Positions 32,015-43,929 of a stretch of 64,000 nucleotides of DNA are shown piece after piece (the stretch's first letter is position 1; the number at the start of each line of letters is the position of its first letter). Both the position numbers and the translations under genes were made by a program. The notes under the pieces are model-generated. The model had not been told where the DNA came from. It ran no database searches and saw nothing but the letters and a program-made list of their open reading frames with translations. The stretch is from Vandiemenella viatica (taxonomy: Eukaryota; Arthropoda; Insecta; Orthoptera; Morabidae). The stretch is from NCBI GenBank assembly GCA_031002005.1, contig CM061919.1:20593687-20657686 (forward strand). The letters run 5' to 3'.

Positions 32015-32215
32015 CTTTTTTTATTCTTATGATTTTACGCCTCGTCGACATAGAGGTGATTATTGGCTGGATATGAGTAGTGGCAAGGATTTCGGCCATG
32101 CCTTGTAAAGAACCCATTCCGGTATTCATATGGAGTGATTTGGGGAAACTTTGGAGACAACAAATCTGCATGGCCGTACTTGGATTCGAACCAATGTCTT
32201 CCCGAATAAGAGACC
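32015..32215 (-). repeat. SINE1, minus-strand copy in left arm
   Basis: The minus strand has the box B-like GGTTCGAATCC equivalent (plus strand GGATTCGAACC at 32183-32193), CCCAAATCACTCCATATGAA and a GTCGACGAGGCGTAAAATCA end. Its mirror is at 39047-39270. Confidence 0.75.
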
Positions 32216-32889
32216 AGAACGTAAATGATTTTCAGACGACGCGTAATAATTTACAAACCGTCAAAGCACCGACAATTACGAGTCCCGAAATATTAATGAT
32301 GTAGAAAAATAGATATTTGTTCAAGTTCTAAAACGGTAAATAAATTAAATAAAATAATTTGATTCTTTATCTATGAATGCTTGGGAGACATTACTTTTTG
32401 TATTGCCCTCATGCAATTAACGTGGATTCCCACCGTATTTTCAATTACCAGCTGTAAGTTGAATAATTGTGAAACCAACAAAAACTTTTACCGAATGTGC
32501 TGCTCGTGTTAAAATATTACTTGTATTATTTACGCATTATAAAGGTAGTAGGAAGTAGGAAAGTTAAGAATATTAACTTGTAAGCATTGCCACATTTTCT
32601 CTCTGCAATGTTGCTACGACGTTCTGCCTATTAGTAGCGCTGTAGCAATTTCCCTATATAAGAAATAGTGTTTCATAGCTGGACACACACATTGGCGAAA
32701 TAAAAAAATATTTATGTTCCAGTCTCATCTAGAATATTTTCATTTAACTGATTACTTCTCTCATAACAGTTCGATTCCTTATACAGATTACTATTCAATC
32801 AAGGAATGTTGTTTCTGTACATATATTTTTTTCTTTGGTCATATAATTGATGAGGCACAAGATTCTATAAGTCCAGGTTTCTGAGTGGT

Positions 32890-33591
32890 AACGCGCTGGG
32901 CTGTCAACGTGCTAGTTATCGATTCAAGAATACATGCTATCAATTTTTTTTTCATTCTTTATCTCCTTTTCACTTGTTGCAAGATACATATTATAGGATT
33001 AAATTTATATATATTTCGTGGTAAATTGGAACTGTGGAAAAGAATCATAAAATTAATGTTTATGGTGAAATGAGGAAGTGTCAACGCATCATGTGTGAGT
33101 AGAACTGAAAGCCAGTTTTCCGATATATTTAATTTAACTATTACGATTTGTGCCATTCAACATTACCAATTTTTTTTTAGTGTTGATGACAAAGGAGGGA
33201 GATTGATGATTTGGGTAATGATGGCTGTTTAAAAATAAACAAGGACCTAAATCAAACTAATGTGCGGTTTTTTTAGCTAATGTTCCTGTTGGAGACAGTG
33301 GTATTAGCAAGCAAATCAGAACTAAAAATGTGGGTAGTAATTCTTACGAAAACAAAAAATCATCATTGACGAATAACATGCTAATGGGAGGTGCCGTATG
33401 TAACAAAATGCTGCTCCTACTAGTGATCAGTAATCATATAATTGTTGTATATCCTCAACTGGGCGTTATTCGTGGCTTCGAGTTATTCTTCCTTGTCCTA
33501 TCACGTTGCTGCTCTCGCCAGGAGTCCGTAATAAGTTCGGTCTGCAGTAAGGATCCAAATTGTTAACCGTAGCACAATATATATATATACA
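32890..33591. other. Loop region, left part
   Basis: Starts with a tRNA-like stretch (GAGTGGTAACGCGCTGGGCT, then ATCGATTCAAGAA) right at the arm edge. Otherwise it is AT-rich with no gene seen. Confidence 0.45.
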
Positions 33592-34618
33592 CAGCTGGGC
33601 ACAAAACAGTTAATCCGTTAATCGTTAATTAACGAAGTTAAAAAAATTGCGAAAATTTAACTTTTAAGTTAATCTAAAAAAATCATTAACGGTCTTCTTA
33701 ACTTCCATTAAATTGGACTTCCGTTAACTTTCGTCCGTTACATAGGTTGTTGACGTCTTTTCGTTTGTTTGAACTGTGCGCCACGCCACCACTCGTATGC
33801 AGGGCTGCCAGATTGTATAATTGGATACAAAACTTGTATAATTTGGTTACCTCTTGTATCCTGTTTGTATAACAGATTGCCTTGTATAAAGTACATTCCA
33901 GCATCTTTTTGAAAGTGTTTGCCCTTTCTTTCATTGAGTTGGCAACCCTTCCTGCATATATATTTCCTTTTTGTTATTCAAAATTTATCAATGTATACAT
34001 TGTTTACTTTTCGTTGACTTTTTTTGCTCCCAACACTTTCACTCACGTATGTAATCAATTGATGACCCCTTTGTATAATTAGGTTTAATTCTGTATAATT
34101 TCAAAGAGACAGCGATATAATATAAGTTGGCTGTACTGGCAGTGCTGGTCGTATGTTCGGCCTGCTAAAATCTTGGCGGCGGCGTGATTATTTTATATTG
34201 TAAATTCTGCAAACGTAAATCAACTAAAAAGCGTCATAACCTACCTTATTGACAAATCAACATTATTATCTGTAATAAGGTGTATTTATTATTACAAAAT
34301 GTATGTCGTTATTATACGTTTAGTAAAACATCGCGTTCAGTTGGTGTTGAAGCAACAGTGACGGATCGGCAGTGTGTGTCGGAAGAGGTTAATCTGACAA
34401 ACTGTTCGGCCGTCAAATCGGGCAATACTCGGACGAAATTCTGTGCCAGGGGATGACCGGCTGCCTGATCGATAGTTCGTATCGTACTGGAGTCTGCAAA
34501 CAGTGTTGCAGAACAGCAAAAAATTCAACTTTCAGTAACCAGTGCGAAAAAATTCAAAGAAATAATACATAAGTTACGAAAAAGGTGATGTGCAATTTCA
34601 ATTCGAAACATTTGTGTG

Positions 34619-34649
<31 letters not shown>

Positions 34650-35369
34650 GTATAAGCTAGTTTGGCAGTTTCGGCCGTGTAATGTAAAAGGATGTCGCTG
34701 ACTAACTTCCGTTCTATTTGTTCACGTAAAAACATGCAGGCCATGATTTAGTGAAACCAGGCCGGGTCCTCTAAAGGGGCCTTTAGGTCACAGGTAGGCC
34801 GTGGCACAAAGGTAACCGTAACAGGCATTGGTCGTAGATTTTAGGTTGGCTGCAAATTTCACTGGTCTCAGTTTTCACATATTCAGGTGTCCCAGTCCAA
34901 CTTGTTTTCTATAATATTGTTGCTTTTCATTCTGTATTCGTGTCTGTTTTTTTTTTTTTTTTTGTTTTTTTTTTACTACTTTTTTTTTATAAAGTCATGA
35001 GTACATTAATTGTCTTTCGTAAAACAATTTGCAAGTGTTATGTTGATCACAGTCTCAACAAATATAAAAACAGACAGGAATACCACTTCGTTGTTGTGGC
35101 TATAGCGTAACCACAATTTGTTAATTTTTATAAATAAATCCACACTTGCATCATAGTACATAACACCTTGAGATAGAGAGCAGTTACACCTACCGTACTA
35201 TAATACTAATAAATCAGTACAACTTTTGACTAGTTAACTTTTAACGGATAACTTTAACTTGCGTTAAATTTATAAACATTTAACGCTTTAAACGATTATC
35301 GAAGTTAACTTTTTAAGTAGCGGAATAATGATTAACGAAGTTAACGTTTGGATTAACTGTGCCCACCTG
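33592..35369. mobile_element. hAT element (1.78 kb) in an AT microsatellite
   Basis: Ends are CAGCTGGGCACAAAACAGTT (left) and, read inward from the right, CAGGTGGGCACAGTTAATCC, both followed by GTTAA-rich subterminal repeats (33610-33735 and 35210-35355). The flanking 8 bp TATATACA and TATATATA agree at 7 of 8 positions, the hAT duplication length. No transposase domain is visible, so it is non-autonomous or gutted. It carries T-runs at 34620-34646 and 34948-34987, and another MITE at 33800-34147. Confidence 0.8.
33800..34147. mobile_element. hAT MITE (348 bp) nested in the hAT element
   Basis: Ends are CAGGGCTGCCAG and, inverted, CAGCACTGCCAG (10 of 12 positions). Flanking 8-mers CTCGTATG (33792-33799) and GTCGTATG (34148-34155) agree at 7 of 8. 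The inside has several TTGTATAATT-like motifs in repeated form and no coding capacity. Confidence 0.8.
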
Positions 35370-38300
35370 TATATATATATATATATATATTGTCTCGCGG
35401 TTCCAGGGTTCGAATCAGGCCGCGGGCAAAACTGGTTTTTTGAGCGTTATGTTTTTCTTGTGTTGCCTATACACTGGGACAGTGAAAAAATTTTATACAC
35501 TTAATGAGAAGCAGAAGCTACACATGTCTGCATGTATCTATCAAGCAATCCAAATTCTTTTTCGTTGTTATTCTTTAGTAAAGTCATTATTATTGCAATA
35601 GCTCGGAAAAGATTAGTTTTAAAGCAACGTAAAAAAAAAAAAAAATTTACCCTTCATCCAATTCGTTCGGCTATGAAATAATGATTTGTAATTGCATCTA
35701 AACATTACTGAAAAAAACATTTTTAAAAGTGAGGCTCAAAATTATTTGATATTAATAGATCTGTCAAATTTCCGTATAATTCCATCAATGAAACAATACA
35801 GTTTCTAATCCATCATTCAACCAAAATATTATTGGATTAATTTCCTATTCGTTTGCTGAATAGTAACGCAATCAAGATTTAATTTAGAACTACTGGTATC
35901 TGCATGTATTGACATATTAACTCGTTGTATGCTGAATTGATGCTAAAGTCAAACACAATCCGTTTCAGAATACTGAAATGAGTAACAATCCATTCTTACA
36001 GTACAAATCAGGATACTGGATGTAAATTCATTTAGCCAAAGTTTCAAGCAAGTAGTTTGTTTCCTCATAGTTGTAGAAGAACGATAGTCAGGATATGGAC
36101 TTGGTAACATCCACGAGGAAGAGTGGTGGTTTTATAAATATCCTAAGTTTCATTTATTCTAAGCTAAAAGCACTTATTTTGCGTAACGTTTTGGTAACGG
36201 ATAAACTACTATGTGGTTAAGTAAAAATTACGTGTCAGCTGATAGATGAAGTTAGCACTATCTAGAGCCACACTGTAATTAATTATAAGGATTTATACTT
36301 TATCTCTGTTACACTCTGCAAGTGATGTGTAGTAGGATAATCATGAGGAAGTAGGGCTGTTTACACACAGCGTTAAACGCGCAGCATTCCCTTGACCGGA
36401 TTGTACGGGGTATCCATTCGCAAGATATTCCGACTACTTTAAGAATTCATAATCATTAAACTTCTATCAATACTCGTACGTTTTGTTATTATATTACTGT
36501 TGACAGTAACATCAAAATCACAACACCCAGACCTCGAATAAAAGTCCGCAGTAGCTTACTTCGGAGAAGTGAAAAGTTAAGTAAGGAAAAGAAGCGATTG
36601 CTTTAGTTATTAAAGCATCAGAATAAATATAACAAGAAACTAATCTTTATAATCTTTTACAGACGTAGTATAAATGTATTTGTGAATTCTAATTTTTTTT
36701 ATTGTATTTCGCTAAAATATGTTGCACCCTTCACTTGGACATCAATTGTTTTTTTCTGAAACACTGTATTTTCAACCTCACCACTTCAGAAGACTCGTTA
36801 TTGGGAAGATCCTCCTATTTGATAGGAATTCATTGGTAGGAGACCACGGCCCACCATATCAGTGTAAACTAATAATTACAAGGGTCTTTAACGCTTCGAA
36901 TAATTAATTCTGATGGTTCGGCTAAACTGCTATAGCTTTTATCAGTCCATCGTTCGCTCGGATTCACAGCAGAATTGACGTTTTTGTCTAGATTAAAAGA
37001 AATTTGGGTACATTTATATCATCTCAAACACAATGAATATTCGTATAAAATGAATGGAGGAATTTTATAAATACTCTAGACGACAGTCTTAAAAAAATCT
37101 ACGAGTGAGAGTATTACAGCACTTGTTTCTCATTTAAGAATATAGTTGAATATTGGAGTGAAATAAAGTGTCTCTTAATGCTTAATGATTGCAGGGTATC
37201 AGGAAAGTGAAACACAGGTTATTTATAGAAGAAGGACGTTCATAATTTCCTGTTTCCGCAGAAATAGGCGGAAATTTTGGTAAGCACTGGCCTTGCTTTC
37301 GAACTTTCCTTCCAGTTTACTACATGAATGGACTCTTGGTCATTATTGTATATGCATTCTTTTGTATATCGCCATCAGTGTCGGTTTCAGAACTACCTTC
37401 TAGAAGTGTGTCTTCTTTATTTATCAAATATAATGAGATATAATAATTCCTTTGTTCTAAGAGTTATGGTGGCAGTCTGGGAGCTTAATGGTTAAGGCAG
37501 ATGGAATGAAATGGCAGTATCATGGGTTCAAATCACTTTGTGTAAATGAATTTTTACTGAAATTACTTTGTTCATGTCAGTAGTCAAGGACGATCAATTA
37601 TTCGGATCCCACGGTATAGCCACGACTCAAGCCTAATACACAACAAAGAGACTATCACTAGGCTGCCGAAGTAATTTATAATTCAGATTTCATTTTACCT
37701 GCATGTATTATTATAGCATCGTGGTATGTGGAATGAAGAAAGATTAAAACAAAAATGAAAAGCAGAACTGAAGAATCCCGTAATAACGAAATGTGAAGTG
37801 ACTTTTCGCAGAAATCAATAGTTCTGTATGTGGATTTTAATGAAAATAAGGACTCTTAAAACTGTAATCCTGTATATCCAGTCTATTTCTGTGAATATAT
37901 CTTCCTACAAATTCTTTCTTATGCCATGATTTCCAAAACAAGTGTTTTTTTATACTTCATCTGCCAACATCAATGTGAATATCTTCTACTACGCCACGTT
38001 TGAAAAATTTTGACTGTTTTTATTTGAAGGTTCATTACTGTGAAGCTCTGGGTTCTATCCATGCAGTTTACAACCATGTTATGGATAATACATTCTTTAT
38101 ATCAAATAGGTTTTTTTTTATTTGATCGTTTATACTACTCTCGTCTAAATAAATCTAGAGCAAAAGTAGTATATAACTTTATTACCGACGTACAACCTTC
38201 CTTACGTTTCTATCATACAGTTTCATTATTTTTTCTTTCTTTCATCTGCGTCTATTCAATCTGATTGAGTCTTAGCAGTATCATTGATGTTAATGTAGTA

Positions 38301-38398
38301 GTTTTTGCATTTCTCAGATATAGCGTATAATCGCTGATGAGACATTATCAGTCTAAGACGACAAAGCTGAGAAATGAAAGGAACATAGAAATGCAAAA
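35370..38398. other. Loop region, right part, mostly unrecognised
   Basis: After an AT microsatellite (35370-35391) comes a box B-like GGGTTCGAATCAGG (35406-35419). The remainder is AT-rich; the plus-strand frames at 35359-35601, 36719-36907 and 38040-38264 show no family features. A tRNA-like repeat is listed separately at 37468-37690. Near 38270-38400 short inverted copies of TTTTGCATTTCT and GTCTTAG(A/C) suggest a local hairpin. Confidence 0.5.
37468..37690 (+). repeat. tRNA-like SINE, unassigned family
   Basis: GTGGCAGTCTGGGAGCTTAA and GGTTAAGGCAG (box A-like) are followed by GGGTTCAAATCAC (box B, about 37523-37535) and a body containing CCCACGGTATAGCCACGACT. Only one copy is seen in this window. 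Confidence 0.55.
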
Positions 38399-41026
38399 CC
38401 ACTCAGAAACCCGGACTTATAGAATCAAGTGCCTCATTAATTATATGACCAAAGAAAAAATATACATATATATACAACATTCCGTGATTGAATAGTAATC
38501 TATATAAAGAATCAAACTGTTATGAGAGAAGTAATCAGTTAAATGAAATAATTCTAGATGAGACTGGAACATAAATAATTATTCATTTCGCCAATGTGTG
38601 TGTCCAGCTATGAAACACTATTTCCAGTATAGGGAAATTGCTACAGCCATACTACTAGGCAGAACATCGTGGAAACATTGCAGAGAGTAAATGTGGCAAC
38701 GCTTACCACGAAATATTCTTAACTTTCCTACTTCCTTCGACAAGGAAGAATACCTATATAACGCGTAAATAATACAAGTAATATTTTAACACGAGCAGCA
38801 CATTTGGCAAAAGTTTTTGTTGGTTTCACAATTATCCACCTTACAAATGGTAATTGAAAATACGGTGGGAATCCACGTTAATTGCATGAGGGTAATACAA
38901 AAAGTAAAGTCTCCCAAGCATTGATAGATAAAGAATCAAATTATTTTATTTTATTTATTTACCGTTTTAGAGGTTGAACAAATATTTATTTTTTACATCA
39001 TTACCATTTCGGAACACGCTTTTGTTGGTGCTGTGACGGTTTGTGAATGATTACGCGTCGTCTGAAAATCGTTTACGTTCTGGTCTCTTATTCGGAAGGA
39101 CTTAGGTTAGAATACAAATTCGGCCATGCAGATTTGTTGTCTCCAAGGTTTCCCCAAATCACTCCATATGAATACCGAAATGGGTTATTTACAAGGGCAT
39201 GGACGAAATCCTTGCCACTACTCCTATCCAGCCAATAATCACCTCTATGTCGACAAGGTGTAAAATCATAAGGAAAAAAAAGAGCTATATCCAAATTTTT
39301 TGAGAAGGCCGCAGCTGGCTTCAAATCGATTAACAATACCTCCTCCATATCCTTATTTTATTGTTTATTGTTTCATCGATGTTAAAGTTATTATTGGCCT
39401 ACTATAAGAAACATCCCATCATTTGCCTGGAGCCAGAGCGTTACCGCTCACCTCCCACGGTCAGTCTTCCGGTCTTTATACATTATCAACCTTACTTTAC
39501 CGGTAGACTGTGTTTGTTTGAATCCTTGAGACATAGGTGATTATGTAGTCGATTATGACGGGTGACAAAACTTGAGCGTTCCACTTTATACCAGAGACTA
39601 AAGAACAATCACGCGAAATCCTCATTCACCAAATGCTTCATTTTATTTATGTTATTTCAAACAAAGAATAACTCATATAATTTCACGCCTTGTTAATTAA
39701 TGAGCATTTAGCTCCAGTATTTAATAAATTGCCATGCTGTAAAGATCATGAAGTAATAATGTCAGAAACTAGCAACAGCATTGTAGAAAACGGGAAAAAA
39801 CGGTAATTTAAGAACTCCCTTTCTTTAAGCCCGATTCTCAATTAACTTTAATTACTTATACCAGTTATAAAAGAATTTATTTTTGTCCTACGATAATAAT
39901 CTGGTTGTAAATTTTTTAGTGACAATGGTCGTTTGATTTGTTGCGGTGCTAATATTTAGTTCTATGCGATTAACTATCAATTATTTATATATTGCACAAT
40001 CATTATCGTCCACCTACAAAGAGAGCAATAATTCCTCTTGTAAATTATTTCTTTCTGAAACGCGATGTTCGTTCTAGTGTGAAATAATTATTTTGGAAAC
40101 ATGTGTGTCGTTTGAACAGGGACAGATGATATGATTTCGGCGCGGCTTGAAACCCGTGTAGATTTCCTTCAATTCTGCCGCCGCAAGTCTTTCATGCTTA
40201 CGTCGGCAATTGGTTAGTACTTTCGCAGATGTTTATCTTATTCCCCGACGCAGTTAAGAAAGAATCGAGGATACCTTATACTCATAAGCAATGTGCAGTT
40301 TCGGTACAGTTTAAAAAGAAAAGACAGATAAAGATAAATTTATAAATAATTAAATAAATAAATAAGAACTGTTTGGATTTGAACTCTGAACCGCTCGCTC
40401 AGCAACCCAGAACGCTAATCACAGTACCACTGCACTCTCGGTGCCACTTTCATTCAATCCATTTTGGAGAGAGACACTTTCGAAATAATTTCTTGTTTCT
40501 GTAGTTTGGTAGTACTAAAACTTCTACACCTGGAACATGATTATCACTTGGTTTGTGGTCTGACCAGATATATGAGTGAAATATTATCTGAAGGAATTTT
40601 AGTATAACAATCTTATCGTTATAATTTTATGCTAATGAACCGCAGTAATATATAGCATTGAGCCTGTTTCCTGCCTCGCTTTAATGCAATCCCGTTAATT
40701 ACAACTTTTGGGATACGTTTCATGATCTGATTTTGGTAAAGTATTTTAGAAATGTAATGGATGGTTGATGAACTGCTGTGCCAATAAGAATCGTCAGTGG
40801 GAGGAGCTTAATTCCTACCTGTTAGCCAATTGTTTCCTACATTGACTTAAGGAAATGAAGAATCTGCAATATAGACGGCTCTGAATGAAATATCCGCCAA
40901 TGCGATTGCGAGGAGGCGGAGCCAGTATTGCGTTACTGTTTCCTGGGATGACATTGATGCCAGATTGTGGAAAATAAGAGTGATAGAATTTTTCAGCGGC
41001 GTCCAATAATAAAGTCAAAGACTGTA
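38399..41026 (-). repeat. Right arm of the 2.6-kb inverted repeat
   Basis: Reverse complement of 30234-32889, from ACCACTCAGAAACCCGGACT at the inner edge to GTCAAAGACT at the outer edge. The arm includes SINE1 copies at about 39047-39270 (plus) and 39350-39470 (minus) and a tRNA-like segment near 40370-40445. Small indels, such as the missing ~30 bp in the SINE region, show the arms have drifted apart since duplication. Confidence 0.9.
39047..39270 (+). repeat. SINE1 in right arm (mirror of 32015-32215)
   Basis: TTATTCGGAAGGACTTAGGT, TTTCCCCAAATCACTCCATA and TGTCGACAAGGTGTAAAATC follow SINE1 order. The TTCGAATC of box B is altered to TAGAATAC here, unlike in the left-arm copy. Confidence 0.7.
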
Positions 41027-41029
41027 CTA

Positions 41030-42290
41030 GAGACCACTGAAGATTTTTTATGAAAAAGTTAAACGCGTTCGGAAAATTAAAGAATGAAAGAAAAATTCAA
41101 TTGAATTATACTGTCTTTAGTGCCGGAGTTAAAGAAACGCTCCGCAGGACATAAGTTTGAACTACATTTTTCTGTTTTTCTATCAGGATTTTCTATTGTC
41201 AAGATTACGCTTTCCTCACTCTGGATAATACTGCGATTCTTCAATGGAGAATATTCCAATATCCTCTGAGAAACTGGTATTTTATTTTCCTACCTTCACT
41301 GTTTGTCGGAATAAGTACTGAAACTACATGTTTAATTATGTCTTGCGATAATTCCCTGAATTATACCATTTACCACGATCCCATGTAATGCACATGTTTT
41401 GCTCCAATAAATAGGATTTTACACTTTATACATTTGAGCAGAATATTTAGGGGCTATTTCACTGAATATTTTACACGACTCTTAAGTTTACAATGCTCTT
41501 AAGGAATGTTGACGCTGTTCGTCATACGATTATATTTTCCCCCAGAATTCCGTATATACCTTTATTTAGAAACGGTGTATTCATTTTTTTCTACCTTTAC
41601 CAACCTGAAATTATTACGTATCCTCTCCAACTTCCATGTTTCAGTTTATGCTGACATTGAATTAGTTTTTTTTTATTAAGACTAGCTGACCCGACAGAAG
41701 TTCTCCTGCCCAAATTTTTATAAATTTGTTTCTGATCGTTTTCTGAATTTGTAACAAGCTATTAAAAATGTTAAAAGAAAATAAGAAAAACGTATTACTG
41801 GAATTATCATAGTATTTATGAACGATTGTGTTCACGGGTATTTATTTTGAGTAGGAGTACATTCAGAATCATGCCAGTGAGTTTAATTCTTTCAACAGTA
41901 CACCACTTAAGTTGTGAATATGTGTGTTGTGCCTGGAATGTGATCGACGTGAAATCATGTGATTTTGTTCCAAAATTTAGGTAAAAACTGAATTAAGTTA
42001 GAATCTCATGTTAACCAAATAATTTATTTCTTTAAATAAATTTAAAATCACAATGAATCTACATTTTTATTTACATTCCAATCTCGCCCCACAAAACCGG
42101 TTTTGATTGTTTCGTAGCTCTTGCATCGTACAGTCTAATACTTTTTTTTTTTGTGCCATTGTACATTTAACCCAAACGATCAGTTTGCGTTGCTGCAAAG
42201 AAAACTTCGAAAAGTTTGTGACGATCACATATTTTATACTTTAAATACCAAGTTATGCAATCATGCTTATGTACATATATTCTATGAAGT
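41030..42290. other. Intergenic stretch with a start-motif repeat
   Basis: Mostly featureless AT-rich sequence. At 41682 GACTAGCTGACCCGACAGAA resembles the start motifs of repeats W and X and probably marks another truncated interspersed repeat. No protein resemblance was seen. Confidence 0.45.
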
Positions 42291-42316
42291 TTATTATGTT
42301 GGTTGCCAAGAGCGAC

Positions 42317-43634
42317 ATGAGCCCGGACCCGGATGTATTTTCAGAGTATACGGAGGAAATCGGACTATTTCTCTCTGTTTTATTCAGTAAATCATTAGAA
42401 GAGTGAAAAGTACCTTCAGACTGGAAAATCGCGCAAGTAACTCCGATTTTAAAGATAGGTGACTGAAGTGAGCCTGGAAACTACCGTCCCATATCTAAAA
42501 CATCTGTTTGTAGTAGAGGTATGGAGCATATTATATGCTCGAGCATCATGAATTTTCTAGATAATAATAATTTGCTTACAACAAACCAACACGGATTTCG
42601 GAAGAAAAGATCATGTGAAACACAGCTGGCCCTATTTAAACACGACGTAATGAAAGTTATCGATGCAGGTTCACAAGTAGATGCAATTTTTTTAGATTTT
42701 CAGAAAGCCTTTGACAGTGTGCCACATAACCGCCTTTTAGCGAAGCTTCGAGCGTGCGGCATGTCGGATCAGCTTTGTGAATGGATAAAGGATTTTGTAA
42801 CTGGTCGGTCGCAGTAGGTCGTCGTTGAAGGACAAAGATCTTCTAATCTAGATGTTACGTCGGGTGTACCTCAAGGAAGTGTATTAGGACCACTGCTTTT
42901 CTTAATTTTTATAAACGATCTCGTAGACAAAGTGAGATGCAATTTAAGATTGTTTGCTGATGATGTGGTTATTTATAGGGAAGTAAGGAATTTGGCCGAT
43001 TGCTTAGAAATTAAGCGTAATCTGGATGTTATTTTGGCATAGTGCGCTGAGTGGCAACTTACTCTAAATTGTAACAAGTGCAAGACAGTGATCATAACTA
43101 ACAAAAAGAATCCAATGGTTCAGAAATACGAGATAAACAATTCAGTTATTGATATGGTCGATTCTATGTAATATTTGAGAGTAACAGTAAAAAGGAACAT
43201 GAAATGGGACATGCACATTAATTCGACGGTAGGTAGATCAAATTCTAAGCTGCGATACGTAGGTCGAGTCTTGAAAAATTGTAATGAAAAAACAAAAACA
43301 ACTCTCTTGTGCGTCCACATTTGGACTATTGTTGTGCCATTTGGGATCCGTTTCGTAAGGGGTTGATCGGAAGTATAGAGAAAGTACAGAGCCGCTCGAT
43401 CCGTGACCGCTTGCTACAGTCCTTATACCAACCTATTTGAGCCGGAATGAAAGGAAGGATGAGATTAGAGAAACAAGGTGCCGCACTGATTCTTATATGA
43501 ATTCTTTTTTCCCTCGTATAATTCGGGATTGGAATGCACAATAAAGAGATTAACTTTGGTGCAAAGCACCTTGTGCCACCCACAATTTTGTGAATTGCAA
43601 AATATATATATGTAAATGTAGCTAGCTGTAGATG
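42317..43634 (+). mobile_element. LINE C copy 2, 5'-truncated, inserted in repeat Y
   Basis: Starts at CCCGGACCCGGATG, equivalent to the 'GPDG' RT motif of copy 1, and ends in TATATGTAAATGTAG...TGTAGATG. ATGA on both sides (42317 region and 43634 region) is a possible short target duplication. The RT is in pieces: EHIICSSIMNFLDNNNLLTT and AIFLDFQKAFDSVPHNRLL (42521-42817) are clear, a TAG follows, and the LFADDVVIYRE box (about 42945-42980) and C-terminal parts are shifted. A deletion near 43420 removes about 150 bp of the C-terminal region relative to copy 1. Confidence 0.85.
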
Positions 43635-43693
43635 ATTGACACTATATCTTTGAGTCGTTATCTTATGTTCGCAAACTCCATATACGAACAGGG

Positions 43694-43929
43694 AACCGAG
43701 CGTGGTTGGTGAGCGGTTAGCGCTCTGGCCTCGCTTTCGGGAGGAATCCCCGTCCGGGCATCCAAATTTGTTTTTTCCATGGTTTCTGGAAATCACTCTA
43801 AGCGAATGCCGGAATGCTTCCTTCAAAAGGCCATGGCCAAGTTCCTTCCCTGTTTCCAGTCTCCAGTCCCATAGCGGCTCTAATGACATAGTCGTCGACG
43901 AGGCGTAAAGCGAAAAAAAAAAAAACCGA
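43694..43929 (+). repeat. SINE1 inserted in repeat Y, box B deleted
   Basis: ACCGAGCGTGGTTGGTGAGC is followed by CTTTCGGGAGGAATCCCCGT, so roughly ten bases including most of box B are missing. The remainder follows SINE1 order to an A13 tail. AACCGA flanks both sides (43694-43699 and 43924-43929) and fits the Y sequence as a target duplication. Confidence 0.8.

Larger units (their letters stand above)
30234..32889 (+). repeat. Left arm of a 2.6-kb inverted repeat
   Basis: Reverse-complementary to 38399-41026 over nearly its whole length. The outer edge is AGTCTTTGACTTTATT (30238) and the inner edge is AGGTTTCTGAGTGGT (32889). Near the outer end the arms differ at about one base in ten; further in they are more alike. 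Embedded are a tRNA-like sequence (30855-30930) and two SINE1 copies, each mirrored in the right arm. No protein is recognised. It could be a foldback element or very long terminal repeats of a DNA transposon. Confidence 0.9.

Noticed and set aside
38330..38390. Hammerhead ribozyme suggested by CTGATGAGAC ... GAAATG
   Set aside because: The stem II and GAAA spacing do not fit, and no closing stems I and III were found.
30234..41026. Inverted repeat as an assembly artefact
   Set aside because: The arms differ by many substitutions and indels, which a duplicated contig would not show.
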